This document shows positions 41,747-50,555 of a stretch of DNA of 64,000 nt, piece after piece. The translations under genes were made by a program, and so were the position numbers. The notes under the pieces are model-generated. The model worked only from the letters and a program-made list of their open reading frames with translations. It was not told the origin of the DNA and did not search any database. Origin of the DNA: a virus; IMG/VR virus record IMGVR_UViG_3300045996_000607, positions 1 through 64,000 of that record, one strand, 5' to 3'. The first letter of the stretch is position 1. Each line of letters begins with the position of its first letter.

Positions 41747-42778
41747 ATGGCGACCATTGGCAATTCCTTTCTGGGAATCATCGACCACTACAAGCGGGTA
41801 GACCGCAACGGCAACATCATGCCGATCATCGAGGCGCTGCATCAGCTCAATCCGCTCATGCAGGACGCCCACGTCATCGAGGCGAATAACGGCTCGAGCC
41901 ACCGTTCCACGATCCGCACGGGGCTTGGTTCCGTTGCGTGGGGCAAGCTCTATCAGGGCATCCTGCAGAGCAAGTCGACCACCCAGCAGGTGGAAGACAC
42001 GACCGGCTTTGTCGAGCGCTTGTCGACCATCGACACCCGCTTCCTGAAGCTGGTGAAGGACCCCGCCGGCGAGCGCATGGCGGAAGCCAACGCGGCGCTG
42101 GAAGCCATCTCGCAGGATGTGCAGTCCAACTTCTTCTACGCGGACTCGAACATCACGCCTGAGCGCTTCAAGGGCCTGGCTGCACGCTACAACGCGATTG
42201 CGGCGGGCGGTGCAGCCGCTGCCCAGATCGTGGACGGCGGCGGTGTCGGCTCTGACAACACGTCCGTCTGGCTCGTGGGCTGGGGCGCTCCCGGCACGTC
42301 GCTGATCTACCCCGAGGGTACGACCGGCGGCATCCAGCGCGAAGACAAGGGCGAGCAGCGCACGCTCGATGACAACGGCATGCCGTACTTCGTGAAGGAG
42401 GAATATTTCTCCCAGCACGTCGGCGTGAAAGTCGGCGACTGGCGCTACAACGTCCGCATCGCCAACATCGACGTGTCCAACATGCTCGCCGGCACGGTCG
42501 ACGTGTATGCGTTGCTGCGGCAGGCCTATTACAAGGCCCATGAGCGCCGCAACACGCGGATGCAGAACGGTGGCATGGTGCAGGGCGTCAAGCCCGTCAT
42601 CTACGCAAACCGCGACTTCTTGCAGGCGCTCGATGCGCAGGCGACTAACGACGGGGCGAGCGACAACTTCGTTCGCATGACCCCGGACGAGATCGCCGGC
42701 AAGGAAATCCCGACCTACCGCGGCATCCCGATCCGCGAGACGGACGCCCTGATCAACGCGGAAGCCCGCGTGGTCTGA
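41747..42778 (+). CDS. Major capsid protein, BPP-1 (Bbp17) type
   Basis: 343 residues, AGGAGG site upstream. Segments HYKRVDRNGNIMPIIEALHQ, VWLVGWGAPGTSLIYPEGTT, DWRYNVRIANIDVSNM and IPTYRGIPIRETDALINAE match capsid proteins of the Bordetella phage BPP-1 group (HK97 fold). The cement protein following it fits. It is unrelated in sequence to the second capsid protein at 47194-48150. Confidence 0.88.
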   Translation: MATIGNSFLGIIDHYKRVDRNGNIMPIIEALHQLNPLMQDAHVIEANNGSSHRSTIRTGLGSVAWGKLYQGILQSKSTTQQVEDTTGFVERLSTIDTRFLKLVKDPAGERMAEANAALEAISQDVQSNFFYADSNITPERFKGLAARYNAIAAGGAAAAQIVDGGGVGSDNTSVWLVGWGAPGTSLIYPEGTTGGIQREDKGEQRTLDDNGMPYFVKEEYFSQHVGVKVGDWRYNVRIANIDVSNMLAGTVDVYALLRQAYYKAHERRNTRMQNGGMVQGVKPVIYANRDFLQALDAQATNDGASDNFVRMTPDEIAGKEIPTYRGIPIRETDALINAEARVV

Positions 42779-42802
42779 TCCGGAAAACAGGAGAATATCG
42801 AC

Positions 42803-43234
42803 ATGATTATGGATCGCACGGGCCTGTTTTCCGAGAACCAGGCCGTCACCGCAACCGCCGTATCCACCAATATCATCGATCTTGGTGCGACCGGCACTCC
42901 CTACGGCTCGTCGTCGGCTCTCGCCCGCGACATCGGCAAGGGTGAAGACGTTCCGCTTTACTGCGGCGTCACCGCTTCGTTCAACAACCTGACTTCGCTG
43001 ACCATCTCGATCGAGACGGACGACAACGCCGGGTTCGCGAGCGCCACCACCGTCTGGACCTCGCCGGCATACACGCTGGCCCAGCTGGCAACGGGCGCGC
43101 GCTACCTGCTCCCGGATCATCTGCCGGTGGGCGTGAACGAGCGCTACGTCCGGCTTCGGTACACCGTCGCCGGCACCGCCCCCACCTTGGGCACCATCAC
43201 GGCCGGCGTCGTGATGTCGCGCCAGTCCAACTAA
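42803..43234 (+). CDS. Capsid cement protein, Bbp16 type
   Basis: 143 residues. SSALARDIGKGEDVPLYCGV, LTSLTISIETDDNAGF and YVRLRYTVAGTAPTLGTITA are the Bbp16 beta-sandwich that decorates BPP-1-like heads. AGGAG site 10 bases upstream. No equivalent accompanies the genome 2 capsid gene. Confidence 0.85.
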   Translation: MIMDRTGLFSENQAVTATAVSTNIIDLGATGTPYGSSSALARDIGKGEDVPLYCGVTASFNNLTSLTISIETDDNAGFASATTVWTSPAYTLAQLATGARYLLPDHLPVGVNERYVRLRYTVAGTAPTLGTITAGVVMSRQSN

Positions 43235-43246
43235 GGAGTGAATGAC

Positions 43247-43549
43247 ATGGCAAAGCAGCCAAAGACCTATGTCGCTCCGCACGCGGTCTACACCGGGGGC
43301 AAGATGTATGCTCCCGGGGAGCCGTTTGTGACTGCCGATACCCCGGGCGAGCAGTGGGAGACGGTCACCAAGGGCGAGGCAGCCGCAGCGGAGGCCGCGC
43401 AGAAGGGCCCGCCCAACGACGTGCCGCTCGACTCCCTCTCGGGTGCTGCTCTTCAGGCCTATGCGGCCACGAAGAACATTAATCCGAAGGGTCTCAGCGA
43501 CAAGGAACTTCGCACGGCGATTGCCGCAGCGGACGAACCCGCCCTCTGA
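43247..43549 (+). CDS. Small head-module protein with HeH-like end
   Basis: 100 residues from ATG 43247, AGGAG 8 bases upstream. A beta N-terminus (AVYTGGKMYAPGEPFVTAD) and PKGLSDKELRTAIAAADE, a HeH/LEM-like helix-extended-helix. Function unknown; similar proteins follow capsid genes elsewhere. Confidence 0.65.
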   Translation: MAKQPKTYVAPHAVYTGGKMYAPGEPFVTADTPGEQWETVTKGEAAAAEAAQKGPPNDVPLDSLSGAALQAYAATKNINPKGLSDKELRTAIAAADEPAL

Positions 43550-43558
43550 GGCAATACC

Positions 43559-43590
43559 GGGGCGACCCGTCAGGGCCGCCCCACCTTTTC
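43559..43590 (+). terminator. Intrinsic terminator after capsid genes
   Basis: GGGGCG-a-CCC-GTCA-GGG-c-CGCCCC, nine pairs with one mismatch, followed by ACCTTTTC. It closes the capsid transcript before the SGNH gene. Confidence 0.75.
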
Positions 43591-43616
43591 CCGAGCAGCC
43601 GAGAGGATCGCGCCTG

Positions 43617-45665
43617 ATGAATGTGCCCGATCTGCGCGCTGCTGTGTCTGTAAATGGCGGAACCCCCACCCGCTATGATATCGTCGGGCTGTTTCGTCAG
43701 CTGGTCACAGCCTATGGTGGGACACCGACGAAATGGTCCATCCGTGAACTTCTGCGGGAGGCGGTGACCGCAGCCGGCGGCACGCCGACGCAGTGGTCAC
43801 AGGTTGGGCTCATGCGCGAGCTGGCGGCGGCCTTGGGGGTTGATCCGGGCGAGTATGCCGGGCGCACTCTTTCAGAGATTATCGCAGAGACTGCGAAGGG
43901 CGGCACCCCCACGCCTACGCCCACTCCCGGCGTGGCTGCTCCGAACTATGCGACGGTCGCCAGCGCCCCGAACGTCGAAGTCTTCCCGCACCTGACGACG
44001 TTCACCGAGAGCGGCGGGCGCGTGACCGGGTTCACCGATCAGAAGGGCCTGCCCTTCACCTCGCCCGACACAAACGGCCCCGTACTGATGACGGATCTGC
44101 TGGGCCGCAAGTTCCTGCGCTTCACGGTGTTCACCGGCATTCAGGGAGCATGGTTGCGCAACGCCACGCTTGCGGCGCTGGACACCTATTGCGCGACATG
44201 GATGCTCGTTGGGCGCGTCCACCTTGCCTACAAGCAGGCATTCGTCAGTCACGGCAACAACGGCGCGACGCCGGCCACGAACGGATCTGCACAGCTCGGC
44301 TGCTCGGGCGGGACCAACGTCATCCCGGGCGCCCCGATGGTCTCGGGCATGACGCCGCTGATCAACACCGCTGTCGCCAACGCTGCCAAACTGGAGACCG
44401 GCTGCCAGCTTCAGGTCATCGGCAACGCGATCATGGCGAGCGACGGTGTGGGCGGGGCGACCACCTCGGGCACGCTGCACCACTGGCTCAACAACGAGGT
44501 CGCAAGCCTCGCGATCAGCGGGCAACGCAATGTCGGCCGCACTGGCTTTGAAGTCGGGCGGCGGGCGAATGGCTCGGGCTCGACGTTCGAGTACGCGTAT
44601 CTGGACCTCTACTACCTCGCTGGCTGGACGACGGGGCAGTTCACCAATGCGAACGTGCTGGCGCAGTCGACACTGATCGCAGGCATTCTGACCAGCAACT
44701 GGGCGATCCCGGCGATCACCGATAGCACTATCCTCGGAGGCGATAGCCGCACCGAGCAGAACCAGACCAATGGCGTGTCCATGGCGATGATGCTGACCGA
44801 GCCGGGTGGCGCAAATGCCCTCGCCACCAGTCACCGCGTGATCAATCTCGGCTATTCGGGCAAGGGATGGCAGACGCAGTACAACGCCACCGTCCGTCCG
44901 ACCTCGCCCTATGGCTTCCTGCTGGGCGGCGGCAAGGATCGCGCGGTGTTCGGCGTCGGCCCCGGCGTGAACGACATGACTGCGGCGTCCGGCTGGCCCA
45001 AAACCAACGCAACTGCCGATCCCGGTGCCCTCACGGCTAACGATACCGTGGCGAGAGCGAACGAAGTATACGATACGGCGGGCACTCTGGACTCGGTTTT
45101 CACCGGCTCGATCAGCGCCGCGGTCCTCACCGTCACTGCCGTGACCAGCGGCGCTATCCGCGTGGGCATGTCGCTCGATGTCAACGGAGGCACCCTGTTC
45201 ATCAACTCGCTTGGCACGGGAACGGGCGGAACTGGAACCTACAACCTGAACACTTCCGCCACGGTGGCATCGCAGACGATCACCGCGCGCCAGGGTGATG
45301 CACGTCGCACCGTGACCAACCTGCTTACGCTCGGCTGGAAGGTAGCGGTTTCGGCAGAGATCAAGAACAACGGCGCGAACGACGCCGGGAGCCCCTCACC
45401 CCTCGACACGCTGCGCGGCAAGCTCCTTGCCATGGCGGCTGATGTTCAGGCCGGCCCGGGTCAGACCTATGACGGCAAGTTCCGCGCGTTCGACAATCGC
45501 GAAATCGTGGTCGGCGGGCTGAAGATCTTCGGCACCGATGCTGTATTCAGCACCGGCTATTACACCGATGGCGTGCATCCGAACGACACGGGGCGTCCGT
45601 TCCTCGTGAGCGGCGGAACCACCCCGCAGCACGGCATCAAGGCCAACATCGAGGCGCTCGTCTGA
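43617..45665 (+). CDS. SGNH-hydrolase tail protein, complete
   Basis: 682 residues from ATG 43617. Residues 10-85 hold three repeats of about 24 residues (GGTPTRYDIVGLFRQLV; GGTPTKWSIRELLREAV; GGTPTQWSQVGLMRELA), then a PTPTPTPG linker, a lectin-like beta domain, and the SGNH hydrolase: ILGGDSRTEQ (nucleophile Ser), GVGPGVNDM and DGVHPNDTG. It probably removes acyl groups from host polysaccharide. If an assembly join lies near 45244, its last 140 residues belong to genome 2. Confidence 0.85.
   Translation: MNVPDLRAAVSVNGGTPTRYDIVGLFRQLVTAYGGTPTKWSIRELLREAVTAAGGTPTQWSQVGLMRELAAALGVDPGEYAGRTLSEIIAETAKGGTPTPTPTPGVAAPNYATVASAPNVEVFPHLTTFTESGGRVTGFTDQKGLPFTSPDTNGPVLMTDLLGRKFLRFTVFTGIQGAWLRNATLAALDTYCATWMLVGRVHLAYKQAFVSHGNNGATPATNGSAQLGCSGGTNVIPGAPMVSGMTPLINTAVANAAKLETGCQLQVIGNAIMASDGVGGATTSGTLHHWLNNEVASLAISGQRNVGRTGFEVGRRANGSGSTFEYAYLDLYYLAGWTTGQFTNANVLAQSTLIAGILTSNWAIPAITDSTILGGDSRTEQNQTNGVSMAMMLTEPGGANALATSHRVINLGYSGKGWQTQYNATVRPTSPYGFLLGGGKDRAVFGVGPGVNDMTAASGWPKTNATADPGALTANDTVARANEVYDTAGTLDSVFTGSISAAVLTVTAVTSGAIRVGMSLDVNGGTLFINSLGTGTGGTGTYNLNTSATVASQTITARQGDARRTVTNLLTLGWKVAVSAEIKNNGANDAGSPSPLDTLRGKLLAMAADVQAGPGQTYDGKFRAFDNREIVVGGLKIFGTDAVFSTGYYTDGVHPNDTGRPFLVSGGTTPQHGIKANIEALV
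44772..45244 (+). repeat. Exact 473-bp repeat, right copy
   Basis: Equals 1-473. The bases before it (for example the GDS codons at 44740-44750) cannot be compared because the window starts at the left copy. Downstream the copies diverge at once. Confidence 0.97.
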
Positions 45666-45748
45666 TGCACTTCTATCGCTCTCCGCCCTTCATCATCACT
45701 GAGCTCTCGCTGGTGCTGTGGGCGGGGATATTGGGACTGATGACATGA
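45665..45748 (+). CDS. 27-residue membrane protein after SGNH gene
   Basis: TGATG overlap with the SGNH stop and ATGA overlap with the next gene. A single membrane helix with LSLVLWAGILGLMT, matching the end of 894-1178 in genome 1. Conserved linkage suggests it serves the SGNH protein or is a lysis or exclusion peptide. Confidence 0.6.
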   Translation: MHFYRSPPFIITELSLVLWAGILGLMT

Positions 45749-45993
45749 GCGACACCGAAGCCCGCGCAGCCGCAGCCCGTCAGCTGCTGGACAATCCCCT
45801 GCTGGCCGAGGCGTTCGCCAACGTGCGGGCCGCAGCGATCGAGGCATGGACCGAAACGAGCGTCATCGACGCCCAGAAGCGCGAGATCGCATGGCTGACG
45901 GTGAAGGTGGTCGACCGGATCGTCGGTGAACTCGAGAGCGTCATCGTAAACGGCAAGATCGCCGCCCGTCGGGTGCAGGCGCCAGTTCGATAG
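45745..45993 (+). CDS. Small head-module protein (82 aa, genome 2)
   Basis: Start MSDTEARAAAARQLL from ATG 45745. All-helical, similar in pattern to 40229-40537. It stands before the scaffold gene as there. A 178-base stretch without a gene follows, holding only a short hairpin (GTTGG...CCAAC near 46000) and the AAGG site of the scaffold gene. Confidence 0.65.
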   Translation: MSDTEARAAAARQLLDNPLLAEAFANVRAAAIEAWTETSVIDAQKREIAWLTVKVVDRIVGELESVIVNGKIAARRVQAPVR

Positions 45994-46171
45994 GTGTTGG
46001 CCTCTCACCAACTTGGACGTTTCCTTACTGCTCGTGGGCGTAACGTGCGGCTGACGCCGCCGGCCCGTTTCCACTCAAGCGCAGCCTGACCGCTAGGATG
46101 CAACGTCTAAGCAGACACCTCGCGAACTGAGCGCTGAGACTACCACTCTCACCCCTGAGAAGGAACCCAAA

Positions 46172-47188
46172 ATGACAGATACGGCGACCCCGGAAACGGG
46201 ACCCGTTGACGCGCCCGCGTCGGCTGAAAGCATTGCTGCCGAACTGATGTCGGGAAACACGGAAGCCCCTGCGAACGAGCTGGAAAGCGTCACGCAGGAA
46301 CTGGTCAATGAGGCCGAAGGGAAAGGCGAAGCCGACGAGGCACCCGCTACCGAGGACGATGCGACCGAACCCGTCGAAGAGGCTGAGAACCCCGAGGAAA
46401 GCTCCCCCGAACAACAGCAGATGGTGACCGTCAAGGTCAACGGCGAGGACCGCGAGGTCCCGCTGGCCGAAGCTCTGGCGGGCTATAGCCGACTGGAGGA
46501 TTACAAAGCGAAAACGGCGGAAGTGGCCGAGCAGCGCCGACAGATCGAGGCCAAGGCTTCGACCATCGAGGCGGACATCAAGGCCCATTACGCGAGCCAA
46601 CTTGAAGAAGCGACCAACCTGTTTGCCCAGTTCGACCCCGTGCTGGCGGAAGCCCGTACGATCAACTGGGAGGCCCTGAAAGCCGCCGACCCCGCTGCCT
46701 TCGTCGCTGCCCAGGATGCCGTCAACGCACGGCTGACTGCCATCCAGCAGATGCAACAGCAGGTCGAGAGCAACCGGACCGCCGCACAACAGCGACAACA
46801 GCAAGAGGCCGAGCAGGAGCGCGCACAGCGCTTCGACAAGGCCGCCGATGCAATCGTGAAGGAAATGCCCGAGCTGGCCGATGAGGCGAAGTTTCAGGCG
46901 TTTGCGACCGACGCTGTCTCTGCACTGCGGGAAAGCGGGTTCAACGATGCCGAAATCGCGGAATCTCTGGACGATCGCGTCCTGAAGCTCGCGAACGAGG
47001 CCCGTCAGTGGCGCGCCCATGTGGCCGCCCAAAAATCGCTCCCTGAAAAGCGTGTCGTTCCCAAGTCCGCGGTGAAGCCGCTGACCACGGACGGCTCCGG
47101 CTCGCGCGCAAACCCTCCCCGGTTTCCCGGCAACGCTTCGCGCGATCGCAAGGTGGACTGGGTCACCTCCCAACTCCTTGAAGGATAG
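46172..47188 (+). CDS. Scaffolding protein (genome 2)
   Basis: 338 residues. Strongly acidic N-terminal 80 residues (EGKGEADEAPATEDDATEPV), a VTVKVNGEDREVPLAEALAG segment, Gln-rich helices (QQRQQQEAEQERAQRF) and a basic end. Typical scaffold, but not recognisably homologous to 40793-41734. Five bases separate it from the capsid gene. Confidence 0.75.
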   Translation: MTDTATPETGPVDAPASAESIAAELMSGNTEAPANELESVTQELVNEAEGKGEADEAPATEDDATEPVEEAENPEESSPEQQQMVTVKVNGEDREVPLAEALAGYSRLEDYKAKTAEVAEQRRQIEAKASTIEADIKAHYASQLEEATNLFAQFDPVLAEARTINWEALKAADPAAFVAAQDAVNARLTAIQQMQQQVESNRTAAQQRQQQEAEQERAQRFDKAADAIVKEMPELADEAKFQAFATDAVSALRESGFNDAEIAESLDDRVLKLANEARQWRAHVAAQKSLPEKRVVPKSAVKPLTTDGSGSRANPPRFPGNASRDRKVDWVTSQLLEG

Positions 47189-47193
47189 TACCC

Positions 47194-48150
47194 ATGGCTG
47201 TTCCCACGAACACGTTCCTGACGTTCTCCGCCGTCGGCAATCGCGAAGATCTGCTCGACAAGATCACCAACATCTCGCCGGTCGACGTGCCGTTCACCAC
47301 CATGGCGGACAGCGCGACGACCAATGGCGTGCTGCACGAGTGGCAGACCGACGCACTCGCTGCCGCCGCCGGTAACGCCCAGCTTCAGGGCGACGACGTG
47401 ACGTTCGCGGCGGCAACCCCGACCGCGCGTGTCAGCAACCGCACGCAGATTGCCCGCAAGGAAGTCATCGTGTCGGGCACGCAGGAAGCCGTCGACAAGG
47501 CGGGTCGCAACAGCGAAATCGTCTACCAGATGAGCAAGAAGCGTGACGAGCTGAAGCGCGACAAGGAGTTCATCCTCCTGTCGAACCAGGCGCCCGTCAC
47601 CGGCAACTCGTCCACCGCGCCGCAGCTTCGCCCGCTGTGCGGCTGGATCACGACCAACGACTATCGCGGCGCCGGCGGTGCGGACGGCACCTCGTCGGCC
47701 GCAGCAACGGACGGCACCCAGCGGGCACTCACGCTCGCCATGGTGACGACCGCCCAGCAGGCGGCATGGACGCAGGGCGGCAAGCCCACGTTCCTGCTTT
47801 GCGGCCCGGTGCAGCGCGGCAATCTGACCACCGTCATGGGCGGCGCGGCGACCAAGTTCTACGCCGTGGAAGACAAGAAGATGACGGCGACGATTCAGGC
47901 GTTCGAAGGCGACTTTGGGCTGGTCAAGATCGTCACCGATCGCTTTGTCCGCGGCGGCCAGACCGGCGCCGATCGTGAGATCTTCCTGCTTGACCCCGAT
48001 ATGTGGGCAGTCGCCTACCTGAAGGGCCGCAAGATGGTCACGCTGGACCTCGCCAAGACCGGCGATTCCGAGAAGGGCGCGGTTCTCACCGAGTTCACGC
48101 TCGAGAGCCGTCAGGAAGCTGCTTCGGCGGCGGTGTTCGACCTCACCTGA
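47194..48150 (+). CDS. Major capsid protein, SU10 (DUF5309) type
   Basis: 318 residues. GNREDLLDKITNISPVDVPF, LHEWQTDALAAA, RVSNRTQIARKEVIVSGTQE, GRNSEIVYQMSKKRDELKRD and LLDPDMWAVAYLKGR are signatures of the SU10-type capsid family (HK97 fold). It is a different family from the BPP-1-type capsid protein at 41747-42778. Confidence 0.9.
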   Translation: MAVPTNTFLTFSAVGNREDLLDKITNISPVDVPFTTMADSATTNGVLHEWQTDALAAAAGNAQLQGDDVTFAAATPTARVSNRTQIARKEVIVSGTQEAVDKAGRNSEIVYQMSKKRDELKRDKEFILLSNQAPVTGNSSTAPQLRPLCGWITTNDYRGAGGADGTSSAAATDGTQRALTLAMVTTAQQAAWTQGGKPTFLLCGPVQRGNLTTVMGGAATKFYAVEDKKMTATIQAFEGDFGLVKIVTDRFVRGGQTGADREIFLLDPDMWAVAYLKGRKMVTLDLAKTGDSEKGAVLTEFTLESRQEAASAAVFDLT

Positions 48151-48172
48151 TAGGCCGCACTTCAACGACAAC

Positions 48173-48206
48173 GGGGCGGGGGAGCAATTCTCCGCCCCCT
48201 TTCTTT
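48173..48206 (+). terminator. Terminator after second capsid gene
   Basis: GGGGC and GGAG pair with CTCC and GCCCC around a CAATT loop with a 3-base bulge, followed by CTTTCTTT. Imperfect but well placed. Confidence 0.6.
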
Positions 48207-48217
48207 GGGAGACGCCG

Positions 48218-48556
48218 ATGCGCCGGATGATCGGACAGCATTGGGAAAACGACGTGCGCGTCACGTGGTGGGGCGATCCCGTCACGCACGAAGTCACGAT
48301 CGAGCGCTGGCAGGACAATGAGCTTGCCCTCCGCAAGGTCGCCGACATCAATTCCGAAGGTGCGCCAAGTGTCGACGGGCTGGGTCACGCCGTGATCGAG
48401 CTGCCCGTCACCGTCGCTCAGGAATATTGCGCCAAGCGCGGCATTCCTTGGGAAAAGTTCATGTACGGCAACCAGTACGATGCGGAGTACAAGCGGCTTG
48501 CTTCGGAATACAGCCGGCTGACCTATTCCAATCACCGCGCCGTGAAGGCGTCCTGA
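48218..48556 (+). CDS. Head-module protein (112 aa, genome 2)
   Basis: GGGAG site upstream. EVTIERWQDNELALRKVADI, HAVIELPVTVAQEYCAKRG and IPWEKFMYGNQYDAEYKRL; mixed alpha/beta. It lies between capsid and adaptor genes. No family recognised; TGATG overlap with the adaptor gene. Confidence 0.65.
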   Translation: MRRMIGQHWENDVRVTWWGDPVTHEVTIERWQDNELALRKVADINSEGAPSVDGLGHAVIELPVTVAQEYCAKRGIPWEKFMYGNQYDAEYKRLASEYSRLTYSNHRAVKAS

Positions 48557-49134
48557 TGGCTTATGCGGACCTCCTCGAAGACGTTGAGGACACCCTTGAC
48601 CGCGACGATGTAGCCACTCGCCTGCCCCGCTGGCTCAAGCTCGTGGAATCGCGCCTCAACCGCCTGCTCGATGATCCTGATATGGAGGTCTCGACCACGC
48701 TGACGGGCGACGGGGCGAGCCTCCCCGCCGATTTCGGCGCGATGGTCTCGATCGGCACGGCGGACGGCAATCGGATTCTGCCGATGGGTTCTTCCGAATA
48801 TGCGGCGATCCTGCCAGCCTCGGGCATCTCGCGCTATTACACGATCCGCGAGGGCAAGGTCTATTACACGCCGGGATCGGCAAATGTGACGCTGGTTTAT
48901 CGTCGGTCGATCCCGCCGCTGACGGAAGCCGATGACAGCAACTGGCTGCTCGAGCGCGCGCCGGATCTCTATCTTTACGGTGTCCTTTTGCAGGCGGAAG
49001 CATGGGACGCGAACAACGAGCAGGCCGTTGGCTGGAAGTCTCTGTTCGATGAGGCGATTGACGAGCTTCGCGGGGATGGTGCCCGTCGCAAATGGGGAGT
49101 GGGGCCGATCTCGCCCCGCCTGCGTCGCGCATGA
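48556..49134 (+). CDS. Head-tail adaptor, SU10-type (genome 2)
   Basis: 192 residues from MAYADLLEDVEDTLDRDD. LVESRLNRLLDDPDMEVSTT, SRYYTIREGKVYYTPG and NWLLERAPDLYLYGVLLQAE parallel the genome 1 adaptor at 1179-1832. The start is at ATG 48556, coupled to the preceding stop. Confidence 0.8.
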   Translation: MAYADLLEDVEDTLDRDDVATRLPRWLKLVESRLNRLLDDPDMEVSTTLTGDGASLPADFGAMVSIGTADGNRILPMGSSEYAAILPASGISRYYTIREGKVYYTPGSANVTLVYRRSIPPLTEADDSNWLLERAPDLYLYGVLLQAEAWDANNEQAVGWKSLFDEAIDELRGDGARRKWGVGPISPRLRRA

Positions 49135-50555
49135 AGCTGGCCTACGGGGATTTCCTGCCGGACCTCCCTGACCACGCCTCCCCGGGGATTTCCGAGGCGA
49201 TCAACGTCTATCCGAGCTCGGCGGGCTATCGTCCGGTTGGGGACTTCCTTGCGCATACCGACGCCCTGCCCGGCACCTGCCGCGGCGCCGCGGCGTTCGT
49301 AGCGCCAAGCGGGCGTGTCGTGTTCCTGGCAGGCACAGAGACGAAGCTCTACCGGCAGGACGGTGTTGAGTGGGTCGAGATCGGCACAGGCTACGCGACC
49401 CCGGAGGGCGGGCGCTGGCGCTTCGTCCAGTTCGGCGAACTGGCGGTTGTCAGCAATGCCTTTGATGTCCCGATCAAGGTCAATCTGGAGACCGACGCCG
49501 TCGCAGTCCTTGGCGGAACCCCGCCCAAGATGCAGGCGATGGCGGTGGTGTCGAACTTCCTCGTGGGCACGCAGATCAACGGACTGGTCAACGAGGTGGC
49601 GTGGTCCGGTGAGAACGATGCCGAGTGGTGGACCTTCGCTACTCGCAAGTCGGACTACAACGATTTCCCAGATGGCGGAGAGATTACCGGCATTCTGGGT
49701 GGAGAGGTTGGGCTGATCCTTCAGCGCAACGCCGTTCGCCGGATGGCCTATATCGGCGGCAACGTCCTGTTCCGCTTCGACAAGATCAGCAGCAACGTCG
49801 GCTGCGCAACCATCCATTCGGTCGCGCAGCATGGCGAACTTGGCTTCTGGTACTCAGATACGGGCTTCAAGATGTGGGACGGCTCGCAAATCCGCTCCAT
49901 CGGTTTCGAGCGGGTCGATACGGCTTTCAACCAGCTGTACGGCATCGTGGACTTCAACGCGATGTCGACGGCCGTGGATGGGCAGCGCAGTACGGTCGTC
50001 TGGTCCACCGGGCAGCGGATGTGGATCTACAACTGGCTGCTCGACAAGTGGTCAGTGGTCGATTTCGCCGCGGAAATCGTGACATCGCGGCTTACTCGCG
50101 CGCCCTCGCTGGACGAGCAGGACCCGGCAGTAGGCGAGGATGACGACAACGTCGATTTTGTGGGCCTAGACCCCTTTGATGCAGCGCGCTTCGGTGCCGG
50201 CGATCCGCGGTTCTATGTGTTCGAGAGCGGCCTGCTCGGCACGTTTGCCGGGGATAACATGGCGGCCAAACTTACAGGACGATCGATAGAGTTGATCGCG
50301 GGCCGTAGCGCCCGCATCCGGCGTGTCCGCCCGATGACCGATGCAGTGGGCGGGATTACGCTCCGTATCGACACGCGGCAGAGGCTGGGGGACGCGCCGC
50401 GACGTGCGGACTTCACCACCCTGCAGGCGAGCGGAGAGATGCCGGTTCGTGCTCGCGGTCGATTTGCAAAGACCCGGATTACGATCGCAGCCGGCGAGGT
50501 GTGGACATACGTCCAAGGCATCGACGCGACGGTTGAAGCGGCCGGAAGCCGATGA
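49131..50555 (+). CDS. gp10-like tail protein (genome 2)
   Basis: 474 residues from ATG 49131 (MKLAYGDFLPDLPDH), overlapping the adaptor stop. Same order of segments as 1825-3216: WSGENDAEWWTFATRKSDYN, GEITGILGGEVGLILQRNAV, RMAYIGGNVLFRFDKISSNV. It contains an acidic insertion (DEQDPAVGEDDDNVDF) that genome 1 lacks. Confidence 0.72.
   Translation: MKLAYGDFLPDLPDHASPGISEAINVYPSSAGYRPVGDFLAHTDALPGTCRGAAAFVAPSGRVVFLAGTETKLYRQDGVEWVEIGTGYATPEGGRWRFVQFGELAVVSNAFDVPIKVNLETDAVAVLGGTPPKMQAMAVVSNFLVGTQINGLVNEVAWSGENDAEWWTFATRKSDYNDFPDGGEITGILGGEVGLILQRNAVRRMAYIGGNVLFRFDKISSNVGCATIHSVAQHGELGFWYSDTGFKMWDGSQIRSIGFERVDTAFNQLYGIVDFNAMSTAVDGQRSTVVWSTGQRMWIYNWLLDKWSVVDFAAEIVTSRLTRAPSLDEQDPAVGEDDDNVDFVGLDPFDAARFGAGDPRFYVFESGLLGTFAGDNMAAKLTGRSIELIAGRSARIRRVRPMTDAVGGITLRIDTRQRLGDAPRRADFTTLQASGEMPVRARGRFAKTRITIAAGEVWTYVQGIDATVEAAGSR

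Noticed and set aside
41357-43669. 770-codon open frame antisense to scaffold, capsid and cement genes
   Set aside because: GC-rich third positions keep the antisense strand open; the plus-strand genes have clear families, and the antisense product shows no domain.
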